Part shown: piece after piece, positions 7,517 through 16,470 of the stretch
Layout: every line of letters starts with the position of its first letter
Position numbering within the stretch: the stretch's first letter is position 1
Assembly: GCF_014836645.1 (NCBI RefSeq)
Contig: NZ_JACSQM010000011.1
Coordinates: forward strand, 1-64,000
Direction of reading: 5' to 3'
DNA from: Fictibacillus norfolkensis
Lineage (GTDB): Bacteria; Bacillota; Bacilli; Bacillales; Fictibacillaceae
DNA length: 64,000 bases
The notes under the pieces: generated by a model
The model's input: the letters and a program-made list of their open reading frames with translations, nothing else
What the model was told of the DNA's origin: nothing
The model's database searches: none
Translations under genes and position numbers: made by a program

Positions 7517-9319
7517 ATGTGTGGAATCGTTGGATATATTGGGAATAATGACGCGAAGGAAATCCTTTTACGCGGATTAGAAAAATTAGAATACCGCGGA
7601 TATGACTCAGCTGGTATCGCTGTACTTAATGAAGACGGAGTTCATGTGTTCAAAGAAAAAGGACGTATTGCAAATCTTCGTGAAAACGTAGATCTTGGAG
7701 TAGATGCATCCGTTGGTATCGGACATACACGCTGGGCAACACACGGAGTTCCAAGCAGAGTTAACTCTCATCCACACCAAAGTTCAACAGAACGCTTTAC
7801 ACTTGTACACAACGGTGTAATCGAGAACTATGAACAGGTGAAGAAACAATACATCTCAGGTGTTGAATTGTTGTCTGAAACAGATACAGAAGTTATCGTT
7901 CAGCTAGTAGAATACTTTGTGAACGAAGGCATGGAAGTGGAAGAAGCATTCCGCCGCACGCTTTCAGAATTAAAAGGTTCTTATGCGATCGGACTAATCG
8001 ACAACCAAAACCCTGAAACCATCTATGTTGGTAAGAACAAGAGCCCGTTATTGGTAGGTAAGGGTGAAGGCTTTAACGTTATTGCGAGTGACGCAATGGC
8101 TATGCTTTCTCAAACCGATCAATACGTTGAATTAATGGATAAAGAAATTGTAATCGTGACAAGCGACAGCTATACGATCAAGACTCTTGACGGTACAGTT
8201 GTTGAGCGCGCACCATATACAGCTGAATTAGATGCAAGCGACATCGAAAAAGGCACGTATCCTCATTTCATGTTAAAAGAAATCGATGAGCAGCCTTTCG
8301 TAATGCGTAACATCATCAATCAATACCAAAATGAAAATGGCGATCTTAAGCTGGATGATGATATTCGTGCTGCAATGAAAGACGCGGACCGTGTCTATAT
8401 CATCGCTTGCGGAACGAGCTACCATGCAGGTCTTGTTGGAAAACAGCTCATTGAAAACATCGCGAACATCCCTGTTGAAGCACACATCGCGAGTGAGTTT
8501 GTTTACAACATGCCGCTTTTATCACAAAAGCCGTTGTTCATCTTCATCTCACAGTCCGGTGAGACTGCGGACAGCCGTGCCGTATTGGTTGAAGTGAAGA
8601 GACTCGGACACAAAGCATTAACGATCACGAACGTTCCAGGATCTACACTTTCTCGTGAAGCAAACTACACGCTTAACTTGTATGCAGGTCCTGAGATCGC
8701 AGTAGCATCCACAAAAGCATACACAGCTCAAATCGCAGTACTGGCGATCCTAGCAGTTGACTCAGCTCGTGCAAAAGGCATCGAGTTAGACTTCAATCCA
8801 CTGCAAGAGCTTGCAATCGTTGCAAACGCGATGGAAGTTCTTTGTGATCAAAAAGAAGAGATGGAGAAGATTGCTCGTGAGTTCTTAGCTGTAACTCGTA
8901 ACGCATTCTTCATCGGGCGTGCTGCTGACTTCTACGTATGTTTAGAAGCTGCACTAAAATTAAAAGAAATCTCTTACATCCAAGCAGAAGGTTTTGCTGG
9001 AGGAGAATTAAAGCACGGTACGATCGCATTGATCGAAGACGGTACACCAGTTATCGCTCTTGCAACTCAAGAGCATGTTAACTTAAGCATCCGTGGTAAC
9101 GTGAAAGAAGTAGCGGCACGTGGCGCTTACACATGCGTAATCTCTATGGATGGTCTGCAAGAAGAAGGCGACCGCGTCGTTCTTCCGAAGATCCACCCAT
9201 ACTTGACGCCGTTAGTATCTGTACTTCCAATGCAGCTGATCTCTTACTACGCAGCGCTTCACCGCGACTGTGACGTAGATAAGCCGCGTAACCTTGCGAA
9301 GTCAGTAACAGTAGAATAG
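7517..9319 (+). CDS. glmS: Glutamine-fructose-6-phosphate aminotransferase (isomerizing)
   Basis: Makes glucosamine-6-phosphate from fructose-6-phosphate and glutamine; 600 residues. After Met removal the nucleophile Cys2 begins CGIVGYIG. The glutaminase domain fills the first ~240 residues and two SIS sugar-isomerase domains follow ([17 protein letters not shown]). The C-terminus [15 protein letters not shown] is the canonical end. RBS AAGGAGG lies before ATG 7517. The 3' end of this gene is the attTn7 target read by TnsD proteins, and a Tn7-like element begins 25 bases after the stop. Confidence 0.97.
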   Translation: MCGIVGYIGNNDAKEILLRGLEKLEYRGYDSAGIAVLNEDGVHVFKEKGRIANLRENVDLGVDASVGIGHTRWATHGVPSRVNSHPHQSSTERFTLVHNGVIENYEQVKKQYISGVELLSETDTEVIVQLVEYFVNEGMEVEEAFRRTLSELKGSYAIGLIDNQNPETIYVGKNKSPLLVGKGEGFNVIASDAMAMLSQTDQYVELMDKEIVIVTSDSYTIKTLDGTVVERAPYTAELDASDIEKGTYPHFMLKEIDEQPFVMRNIINQYQNENGDLKLDDDIRAAMKDADRVYIIACGTSYHAGLVGKQLIENIANIPVEAHIASEFVYNMPLLSQKPLFIFISQSGETADSRAVLVEVKRLGHKALTITNVPGSTLSREANYTLNLYAGPEIAVASTKAYTAQIAVLAILAVDSARAKGIELDFNPLQELAIVANAMEVLCDQKEEMEKIAREFLAVTRNAFFIGRAADFYVCLEAALKLKEISYIQAEGFAGGELKHGTIALIEDGTPVIALATQEHVNLSIRGNVKEVAARGAYTCVISMDGLQEEGDRVVLPKIHPYLTPLVSVLPMQLISYYAALHRDCDVDKPRNLAKSVTVE

Positions 9320-9339
9320 ATCATTTAATAACACAAAAC

Positions 9340-9344
9340 CTCCT
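9340..9344 (+). repeat. Target-site duplication, left copy (CTCCT)
   Basis: CTCCT at 9340-9344 is repeated directly after the right end at 33069-33073. The last T of the left copy can also be read as the first base of the TGTTC end, so the exact boundary is uncertain by one base. Confidence 0.75.
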
Positions 9345-9440
9345 GTTCACCAACAATAATGTTAGTAACTAAACATTATTGTTGGTAACTCTTGATTGTA
9401 GTAGGTAACTAAACAAAACAAATATAGTGAGTTACCAAAA
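9344..9440 (+). repeat. Transposon left end with TnsB-type direct repeats
   Basis: Three GTWRGTAACT cores lie at 9361-9370, 9381-9390 and 9401-9410, spaced exactly 20 bp. A more diverged GTGAGTTACC occurs at 9427-9436. The first two repeats also form a perfect 13-bp inverted repeat (9351-9363 and 9372-9384) with an eight-base loop. TnsB binding is inferred by analogy with Tn7 ends. Confidence 0.8.
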
Positions 9441-9542
9441 TAGTGATATAAGTATAATTAAATAAATTTCTGTCAAACATGTATTATTAGGTAATTAAAT
9501 TTACCAGGGCGAAATTGTTGCTAATGGTTAAATCTTAACCTT

Positions 9543-9672
9543 AAAGCACCAATTAACATTTAAAAACTTTAAGAAAAGGTTTCGAAATTATATAAGCATT
9601 AGAAATTATTAGTATATAAACTAATGCTTTTTTAATTTACCTTTTTCTAAGTTTAATGTTAATTGGTGCTTT
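9543..9672. repeat. Nested long inverted repeat before tnsA
   Basis: A perfect 18-bp inverted repeat joins 9543-9560 and 9655-9672, and imperfect pairing continues inward. A second hairpin, AAGCATTAG (9595-9603) / CTAATGCTT (9621-9629), sits at the centre and is followed by T residues. The structure lies between the left end and tnsA. It could block glmS read-through into tns genes now that the native terminator is displaced. Otherwise 9441-9724 has no gene. Confidence 0.75.
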
Positions 9673-9724
9673 TTATTTTGCTATTTTACTTTGACTTTTA
9701 AAAAAAACTGAGAGGAATGTATCA

Positions 9725-10270
9725 ATGTTGAAAGGGACAAAGTTACAAAAACGACAACAAAAACAAATTAATGACGGAAGAGGACAGGGGTCTGGAAAGG
9801 ATTATTTACCCTTTATACAAGCACATGACAATAAGGTTGCATCTGAAGGTTGGTTAACTAGACACCTTGGTTGGAAAACACAAAGAATCCACCATACATT
9901 GTCTAGTCATGAAAGAAAATACCTGTATTTTTTGGAATGGATTGATACAGTTGTTGACATTAGAGAACAGTTTCCTTTACTACCGTTAAACCGAACAGAA
10001 GAAATAGCCAAGCAGCTTGGTATAAAACATGCACACGTAGATGGAGTACCCGTTGTGATGACTACTGACTTTTTGATAACATTACGAACTTCACAAGGGT
10101 TAATTGATATTGTACGAACGGTTAAACCTGCCTCAAAATTAACTAAACGGACTTTAGAGTTATTTGAAATCGAAAGAAGGTTCTTCGTAGAACAGGGTAT
10201 AGATTGGGGTATTGTGACCGAACAACGAATGCCAGATATTTTTATATCAAATGTAGAGTGGATGTATTAA
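9725..10270 (+). CDS. tnsA: TnsA endonuclease, N-terminal part (stops early)
   Basis: TnsA cuts the 5' ends of the transposon. The catalytic residues correspond to Tn7 E63, D114 and K132: E63 in SSHERKY, D115 in TTDFLI and K134 in RTVKP, together with the family motif DIREQFPLLP. The frame ends at a TAA (10268-10270) after 181 residues, while TnsA is normally about 270. The same reading frame continues after the stop with the missing C-terminal domain (to 10564), so this looks like one gene with a single nonsense codon. A CAA-to-TAA change would explain it. The upstream catalytic domain is complete. Confidence 0.88.
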   Translation: MLKGTKLQKRQQKQINDGRGQGSGKDYLPFIQAHDNKVASEGWLTRHLGWKTQRIHHTLSSHERKYLYFLEWIDTVVDIREQFPLLPLNRTEEIAKQLGIKHAHVDGVPVVMTTDFLITLRTSQGLIDIVRTVKPASKLTKRTLELFEIERRFFVEQGIDWGIVTEQRMPDIFISNVEWMY

Positions 10271-10279
10271 GCAAGGTAC

Positions 10280-10564
10280 TTGGATACTAGACCTAATATA
10301 GATGAAGAGCTTATTTCGCTAATTAATGAAGACCTTTTTAAAGTTATAATTCACGATCAAGGTAATACGTCCATAAGTAAATTGTGCCTCAGATGTGACA
10401 AGTCATTAGGCATAGAAAATGGGACAAGTATGTTTATCCTGAAGCACATGCTTGCAACTAAAAAATGGAGTACCGACATGAATACAAAAATAAAAAATTC
10501 GAATCCATTAAAAATAGTTGATTGTAAAGAACCAAATATTTCTCGTAATAAAAATGTAGGATGA
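10280..10564 (+). CDS. TnsA C-terminal domain fragment (in frame with tnsA)
   Basis: The frame continues directly from tnsA after the TAA. The region resembles the TnsA C-terminal winged-helix domain that contacts TnsC: an ELISLINEDLF helix and a SMFILKHMLATKKWSTDM block. Joined, the two parts give about 279 residues, the normal TnsA length. A TTG at 10280 with a weak AAGG before it is the only visible restart. Whether this part is translated separately, by read-through, or not at all cannot be told from sequence. Confidence 0.7.
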   Translation: MDTRPNIDEELISLINEDLFKVIIHDQGNTSISKLCLRCDKSLGIENGTSMFILKHMLATKKWSTDMNTKIKNSNPLKIVDCKEPNISRNKNVG

Positions 10565-10577
10565 AGGGAGTAAAAAA

Positions 10578-12743
10578 ATGATTATCTACCAAAATAGCAT
10601 AATTGAATTGCTTGACTCAGATTTAAAAACAGAAAAAATTATTCGAGTCCTCTGGATATCACCTAATCAAGAAGATATTTATGTGGTGGATATAAGCGAC
10701 TATAAAAAGATGACTTTCCCATTTCCTTTAAAATATACGGAGTTATTAACTGATTTGGAAGATGATAGAGCGCAAGTAGTACAAGTAGATCCGGATCTAC
10801 GATTGGTTTCACCAGATCCAGCCTATTTGGAAAAGTACAAAAAAGACAGGGACAATAACTGGAATATTATTAAGGATATTGTTTGCCAGGAACCGGAAAT
10901 ATACATATCGATTTACCGCGGAACTTTAGTTGAGGAAACGAAAGAGAAGACAGGGAAGTCTAAAAAAGAAATATATAAATTTCTCAAGAAGTATTGGTTC
11001 TATGGAAAAACAATAAATGCTCTCCTAAAAAACTACTTTGAATGTGGCCGTAGTTTTAAACCAAGGAATTATACAAAGAAACCTGGACCAAAATCAAAAG
11101 ATGGTAATGAGTGGATTGTTACCGAAAAGGATAAAGAAATCTTCAGAAAAGCTATAAAAAAATTTCACACAAAAGAAAAGATGGATCTTACAGCGACACA
11201 TCAACATATGTGTGAAGAATGGTATAAATCTGGTTTTTATCGTGAACATGGAGTAATGGTGCCGATAGTAGACTTTAGAAATGCTCCTTCTTTACGGCAA
11301 TTTACATATTGGTATAAAAAGGAAATTTCTCCTATGCAAAGGTATTCAAATCGAAGAGGTAAACGAAAAGCAGAAATGGACGTAAGACCGATTCAAGGAA
11401 ATCCAACCGCGAGGGCAATTGGTATAGGACATCTATATGAAATTGATTCTACACCGGCAGATATAATTCTGGTTGCAGAGGACAGGGAAACGATAATTGG
11501 TACGCCTACTTTATATATAGTTAAAGATGTTTATAGTCGTATGATTACAGGTTTTCATGCCAGTTTAAGTCCTGCGTCTAGAATTGAACTCATGGTAGCA
11601 ATGATTAATGCAGCGTCTGAAAAAGTAGAGTTTTGTAGGCAATACGGAATTGAGATAAAAGAACATGACTGGCCTTGTAAAAACCTACCGGTATTTTTGT
11701 CAGGTGACCGTGGTGAATTGAAAAGTAAATGGGCTGAAAATCTAGTCAACCTTAAGGTTGATGTGGATAATGCACCCTCTTATCGTGGTGATTTAAAGCC
11801 CTTTGTAGAGCAACATTTCAGGATAATTAATAAAGAAATTCGTGAGCTTTTTTATAAGGCAGGAGCAAAACCTCCTAAAATGATAGAAAGAGGTGATGAA
11901 GATCCTACGGGTAAAGCTGCGTTAACCATTTATGAATTTACACAATTTATGATTCTACAAATCCTTACCTATAATAAAAGCGCCCTTCCAGAAGAGTTTT
12001 TGGTGACTAAGGAAATGTTTGAGGAAAAAGTAGAATTATCTCCAAAAGGAATATGGGAATGGGGAGAAAGTAAATCAGCCTTACATGAAGAACAGCAGGA
12101 TGTGCTTATATATAATCTTTTACCGAAAGAACAATCAACAGTAACTAGAAGAGGAATTAAGTTTTCGAATATGTACTATACAAGTGATTTAGGGTTGAAG
12201 TACGGCTGGTTTGTGGATGAAAAGATTGATCAAAAGAAGGAAATTGAAATTAGGTATGATCCTCGAAATGTTAGTTGTATTTTTATCCGTATGAACAATG
12301 GAAAGATCGAAAAGTGTTTCCTAACAGAAAAGTATAAAGAATATGATGGTTTACATCTAGAGGATGTTAAGGCAATCATGCAATATAAAAAAGATGAAAT
12401 TAGGAACAAAGAGAGTGAAGAGAAACAACACAAAGCAGTATTACACGCATACTCAAAAAATTTGGCTAATGAAGCGATAAGAAAAACAAAGGAAGCTACT
12501 GAATTTTTGAGTCTAGCACAAAGGAAAAAAGACAGGAGGGATACAAAAAAATCAGAAAGTAGGTTTGTAGGTAGCCATAATGCTTTCACTGCAAAGAAAT
12601 TATTGGACACAAATAATGAAAAGATAGAAACTGCTGAAGTTATTACCTTTCCAAATAAAATTGAAAATGATGCGACAAAAATACAGAAACTTTTTGGCGC
12701 TATGAATAAAGAAAGGAGAAGTGGACGTGAATCTCTGGAATGA
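10578..12743 (+). CDS. tnsB: TnsB transposase (DDE integrase fold)
   Basis: Transposase that binds the end repeats, cuts the 3' ends and joins them to target DNA; 721 residues, close to Tn7 TnsB (702). The DDE triad is D290 (YEIDSTPAD), D377 (SGDRGE) and E411 (FVEQHF). N-terminal HTH domains and a Mu-transposase-type C-terminal region flank the core, and the basic C-terminal tail should contact TnsC. RBS AAGGGAG precedes ATG 10578. The 3' end overlaps tnsC, so they are coupled. It appears intact. Confidence 0.95.
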   Translation: MIIYQNSIIELLDSDLKTEKIIRVLWISPNQEDIYVVDISDYKKMTFPFPLKYTELLTDLEDDRAQVVQVDPDLRLVSPDPAYLEKYKKDRDNNWNIIKDIVCQEPEIYISIYRGTLVEETKEKTGKSKKEIYKFLKKYWFYGKTINALLKNYFECGRSFKPRNYTKKPGPKSKDGNEWIVTEKDKEIFRKAIKKFHTKEKMDLTATHQHMCEEWYKSGFYREHGVMVPIVDFRNAPSLRQFTYWYKKEISPMQRYSNRRGKRKAEMDVRPIQGNPTARAIGIGHLYEIDSTPADIILVAEDRETIIGTPTLYIVKDVYSRMITGFHASLSPASRIELMVAMINAASEKVEFCRQYGIEIKEHDWPCKNLPVFLSGDRGELKSKWAENLVNLKVDVDNAPSYRGDLKPFVEQHFRIINKEIRELFYKAGAKPPKMIERGDEDPTGKAALTIYEFTQFMILQILTYNKSALPEEFLVTKEMFEEKVELSPKGIWEWGESKSALHEEQQDVLIYNLLPKEQSTVTRRGIKFSNMYYTSDLGLKYGWFVDEKIDQKKEIEIRYDPRNVSCIFIRMNNGKIEKCFLTEKYKEYDGLHLEDVKAIMQYKKDEIRNKESEEKQHKAVLHAYSKNLANEAIRKTKEATEFLSLAQRKKDRRDTKKSESRFVGSHNAFTAKKLLDTNNEKIETAEVITFPNKIENDATKIQKLFGAMNKERRSGRESLE

Positions 12744-14451
12744 AGGTCAAGAATTGTTAAATGGTGTTCATTGCAAGGCTGAGTATAATGAACAAATTGT
12801 AGATCGAAATCAAGGAAATCCTTTTATTGAAGCGATACCAAACCGTTTAGATATTGAAAGCTTTTACGACAAATTATATTCAGTACCCATGTTTAAAACA
12901 GAAAACTTGGAATTAGGAATTGAAGACCGTTTGGAACTTGTACAGCAAATAAAGCCTAGCTTTTGGTTACCCCTTCCTAATCATTATGATAAATACAGGA
13001 GTCTTTACAATATGATAAAAATAGGTTATCAATCAAGAAATCCTATTACGGTAATGTATAACCGACAATTTGCTATGGGCTGGGATAAAATCCTTGTTAC
13101 AGGTTTAGATGAAACCGGTGCAAATATTGCAGGTAACATTCAAACTGCCCAAAGTTCAACTGAAATTGGTTTAAGTGGTATGGGGAAGAGTAAAGTATAC
13201 GAACGGATACTAAAACTATTGTTTCCACAAGTTATTCATCATAGTGAGTACAAAGGAAGAAAGTTACTTACGACACAAGTGGTTTGGCTTAAAATTGAGT
13301 GCCCAAGCGGTAAATCCTTAGGTGCGTTATGTAAAAACTTTTATGCAGCTGTTGATGATTTACTGGGAAGTAGTTTTTATGAAAAACACGGAGCAAAAGG
13401 TGGGACAATCGATGATTTAGCGAAAAGAATGGTTAGGGTGGCAGCTCAAATTAATCTTGGTGTACTAATTATTGATGAGATACAGAATGTTCAAAAGGCG
13501 CATTCTGGTGGTGATGAGAGAATAATTAATTTCATAACGGAATTGGTTAACACAATAGGAATTCCAGTCATTGTGATAGGGACATTTAAAGCAATGTATC
13601 TATACAAAAAATCATTAGCTGTTTCACGTAGAGGCATTCCAGATATGTACAATGAAAATGTCACAACTCTAATGCTGGATGATAGTTGGGAATGGAATGA
13701 ATTCCTAAAGAATCTTTGGGATTTGCAATACACTGTAAAATATACTCCACTAACAGAAGACTTAAAAAAGGTAATGTATTACCAAACGTTAGGCATACCT
13801 GATATAGCTGTGAAGTTATTTATGCATGTACAGGCTAAAGCGATATTAAATGGAGAAGAAATCACTGTACCACTTCTAAATGATGTAGCCTCAAAGAGTT
13901 TAAAGCTTCTTCAACCAATTTTTGAAAGGATAAGAAGGGGGAGCTCCATTTCGTTGTTAGACGAATTGGATGACGTCAACTTAGAATGGGGTTCGTTTAA
14001 CGACTATTTTAAACAAGCATCTCACTGTGTAAATCTATATGGTAAAGCAGCAATGGATCATTCTCGTGTTATTCAACAAAAAAATAAAGACTCAATACTT
14101 ACTGAACTAGTCCAATTTGCTTTAAACATAGTTTCAAGTAATGAATTAGCAGAATCACTCGCACTAACTGTTTTTCAAGGGAGTGAGGGGATGGGGAATA
14201 AGACAAACATGTTCGCTCATTTAGCACAACTAGCATTGAATAATACGTTGCCAATCTCAGTAACCGAGAATGTTAATCATGAAAGTAATTTACCGAAGTT
14301 AGCAAAGCCCAAAAAAGTTAAACCTTTACTAGAGCAATGTGATATTCGTTTTATAGTCAATGAAGGATTAAAAAAAGGATTGTCTTCCGAAGAAGCTTTG
14401 TTTGAAGCGGGTTTAGTAAAAGAATATGATGAAATGTCTGAAATCATCTAA
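12727..14451 (+). CDS. tnsC: TnsC AAA+ ATPase regulator
   Basis: ATP-dependent adaptor that links target-bound TniQ/TnsD to the TnsAB transposase. Numbered from the GTG at 12721, Walker A is GLSGMGKS (150-157) and Walker B is VLIIDEIQN (D252, E253). Length of about 575 matches Tn7 TnsC (555). Two GTG starts are possible. 12721 is only two bases from the AAAGGAG site, whereas 12727 is eight bases away and is preferred. The start overlaps the last 17 bases of tnsB. No disruption is seen. Confidence 0.93.
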   Translation: MNLWNEGQELLNGVHCKAEYNEQIVDRNQGNPFIEAIPNRLDIESFYDKLYSVPMFKTENLELGIEDRLELVQQIKPSFWLPLPNHYDKYRSLYNMIKIGYQSRNPITVMYNRQFAMGWDKILVTGLDETGANIAGNIQTAQSSTEIGLSGMGKSKVYERILKLLFPQVIHHSEYKGRKLLTTQVVWLKIECPSGKSLGALCKNFYAAVDDLLGSSFYEKHGAKGGTIDDLAKRMVRVAAQINLGVLIIDEIQNVQKAHSGGDERIINFITELVNTIGIPVIVIGTFKAMYLYKKSLAVSRRGIPDMYNENVTTLMLDDSWEWNEFLKNLWDLQYTVKYTPLTEDLKKVMYYQTLGIPDIAVKLFMHVQAKAILNGEEITVPLLNDVASKSLKLLQPIFERIRRGSSISLLDELDDVNLEWGSFNDYFKQASHCVNLYGKAAMDHSRVIQQKNKDSILTELVQFALNIVSSNELAESLALTVFQGSEGMGNKTNMFAHLAQLALNNTLPISVTENVNHESNLPKLAKPKKVKPLLEQCDIRFIVNEGLKKGLSSEEALFEAGLVKEYDEMSEII

Positions 14452-14477
14452 AAATTAGCCACTTTACGGAGGGAAAA

Positions 14478-15155
14478 ATGACACCATTAACGTCTTTTCC
14501 AGAACCTTATCCTGATGAAGACTTCAGGAGTTTGGTTTATCGTTATCATATTAGATCTTCTAACAGGACACTGACAGAAACTAATATAGATTTATTTGAA
14601 AAAAAATCTGGGAAGTACTCGGTATTTCCAACCAAACTAATAACTTTTTTAAGGAATTTACCAATTGGTCATACATATAGTCTAGATTACTTTATTTCAA
14701 ACCATACGTGGTATGGTTTGATTTTTGCTTTCATGAATGATGAAAAGAGGAAAGAGCTTACAGAAGCTATTAAATTTGGGAGTGAAAACTCATTTTACAT
14801 GTCTGTTAACGGAACCAATAATTTATTTTCACCCACAATTCGTTACTGTCCATTGTGTTTAAAGGAGGATTCTGAGTTATATGGTGAATCATTTATTCAT
14901 AGAAAACACCAAATAAACTTTATGAACTATTGTCATAGGCATAATGTACAGTTAATTGATGAATGTAGTTGTTGTCATACGGACTTAACCAATTTATCCT
15001 ATACTGGGTTAAAAAGACGTCCGAGTTGTAAAAATGGCCACGATCAAACAAATGATTATATATCCATTTCGGTTGGTGAATCTGAGAAATTAAAAATTGA
15101 TGTATTTAATCTTTTTTGTTTTTTTAATGAACAATATCGTATTTTAATTCAGTAA
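14478..15155 (+). CDS. TniQ/TnsD-family protein 1, N-terminal part (frameshifted)
   Basis: TniQ domain protein that selects the insertion target. The N-terminus FPEPYPDEDFRSLVYRY, the SNHTWYGLIFAF segment and the zinc finger (YCPLCLKED, HRKHQINFMNYCHRHNVQL, CSCCH) are typical. The frame stops at 15155 just as the expected YRxLL region begins. The continuation is open in another frame from 15131. A short A run at 15154-15158 lies in the overlap where the shift must have happened. Alone, this part would bind zinc but lack the DNA-binding C-terminal half. Confidence 0.85.
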   Translation: MTPLTSFPEPYPDEDFRSLVYRYHIRSSNRTLTETNIDLFEKKSGKYSVFPTKLITFLRNLPIGHTYSLDYFISNHTWYGLIFAFMNDEKRKELTEAIKFGSENSFYMSVNGTNNLFSPTIRYCPLCLKEDSELYGESFIHRKHQINFMNYCHRHNVQLIDECSCCHTDLTNLSYTGLKRRPSCKNGHDQTNDYISISVGESEKLKIDVFNLFCFFNEQYRILIQ

Positions 15156-15175
15156 AAATAACTCATAAAATCCTT

Positions 15176-16423
15176 ATGGGATTATGGAAAAAAAACTTTA
15201 TTCAATATAAAGGGAGAATTTTAAAAAAGGAGTTGATTTCGTCAATTATTTCCGAGTATGGTAACCTGCAATTAGAAGCGATTTCAGTAAATCCCGAACA
15301 AATTAAACATAAATCGTATTTGCCCCGTGTACTAAGTAAGGAAAAGGAACTTAACCGTAATATTATTTTTTATTGTTTATTAATTCTTTATTTATTTCGT
15401 TCACAAGAAAATTTCTTGAAATACAATATTAATATTGCAAACCCAATACCTTTCGGGAAAGGGCCTTGGAAATGCTTTAATAAAATATGTGATGGATTTA
15501 ATGATTATACGATAAGTAAAAATAAACGCAGGTCTAAAATCTCCGGTGGTATAGTAGTATCAGCAGAATTTGAATGTCCCCTTTGTGAACAAATTTATGT
15601 GAAAAGATGGCATCCCAATAAGGATAATAAGGAAAAAGTAATGATTAAAACAATGGGAAGGAAGTGGATTAATCGAGCGTTGCAATTATATCTAAATGGG
15701 GATTCTTCATATGAAATAGCCAAAAAACTAGAGTGTTCAGAATTTGGGGTAAGAAATAACTTGAAAAGAATTGTTGGGAATTCCAATATTTTGAATGGAA
15801 AAAATAAATATGCTGCAATGCAAATTATTCAAGCGCATTTAGAATCTTCTAGTACTAATGAGTCAGATTATAAAAAAGAAGAATTTCGTAATATGATTAT
15901 TAACATCCTTAATTCTTGTGAATATATAAGTAGATTTAACTTGAGAAAAAAAGTTCCATATGTTTACCAATGGCTGAGAATGAATGATTTAGAATGGTTA
16001 GAATCAGCCTTGCCCCCAAAAGAAACTAATAAAAAAGTACGTGAAAACTTAAAACTCTTTGATGAGCAATTAACAATAAAAATTCAAGAAGTTAGTAAGG
16101 AATTATATAAGACTTGCCCACGACAGATTAAAAAAACAACGATCCTAAATAAACTTTCTAAGCTAGAAATGTACCGACTAAACAACTCTAATCCTATACG
16201 TCTTCCATTAAGTACAGAAATGTTAAATGTAAACATTGAAACAATGAATGAATATCTCATTAGGAGGTTACCTTTTGTTATTGCTAGCTTGTTAAAAAAA
16301 GGGCGAAAGAATATAACACTGAAAAGCTTAGAGAATTATTCTACTAACTATAGTAATTGTAATCCTGAAACACAAAAGAAAATTAAAAATTATTTATTAG
16401 AAAGGGGTTTTTCAGAATGGTAA
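15176..16423 (+). CDS. TniQ/TnsD-family protein 1, C-terminal part (frameshifted)
   Basis: Downstream half of the preceding tniQ gene; the frame is open from 15131. It starts with the FIQYKGRILKKELISSII segment that follows the zinc finger in TnsD proteins. There are a CPLCEQIY zinc motif and an HTH-like stretch (LYLNGDSSYEIAKKLECSE). A basic C-terminal region of repeats (YVYQWLRMNDLEWLESALP) is typical of TnsD DNA-binding domains. The ATG at 15176 has no good ribosome site, so independent translation is unlikely. Joined with the first part, the protein would be about 645 residues. Confidence 0.8.
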   Translation: MGLWKKNFIQYKGRILKKELISSIISEYGNLQLEAISVNPEQIKHKSYLPRVLSKEKELNRNIIFYCLLILYLFRSQENFLKYNINIANPIPFGKGPWKCFNKICDGFNDYTISKNKRRSKISGGIVVSAEFECPLCEQIYVKRWHPNKDNKEKVMIKTMGRKWINRALQLYLNGDSSYEIAKKLECSEFGVRNNLKRIVGNSNILNGKNKYAAMQIIQAHLESSSTNESDYKKEEFRNMIINILNSCEYISRFNLRKKVPYVYQWLRMNDLEWLESALPPKETNKKVRENLKLFDEQLTIKIQEVSKELYKTCPRQIKKTTILNKLSKLEMYRLNNSNPIRLPLSTEMLNVNIETMNEYLIRRLPFVIASLLKKGRKNITLKSLENYSTNYSNCNPETQKKIKNYLLERGFSEW

Positions 16424-16470
16424 TAAAATAAAATGTAAATAATGGATGGAAAAAGAATGGAGAAGTAGTT

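Noticed and set aside
7084..7548. Open frame of 154 residues before glmS
   Set aside because: It runs through the glmS promoter and ribozyme, has no family features and no proper ribosome site; the RNA structure explains the region.
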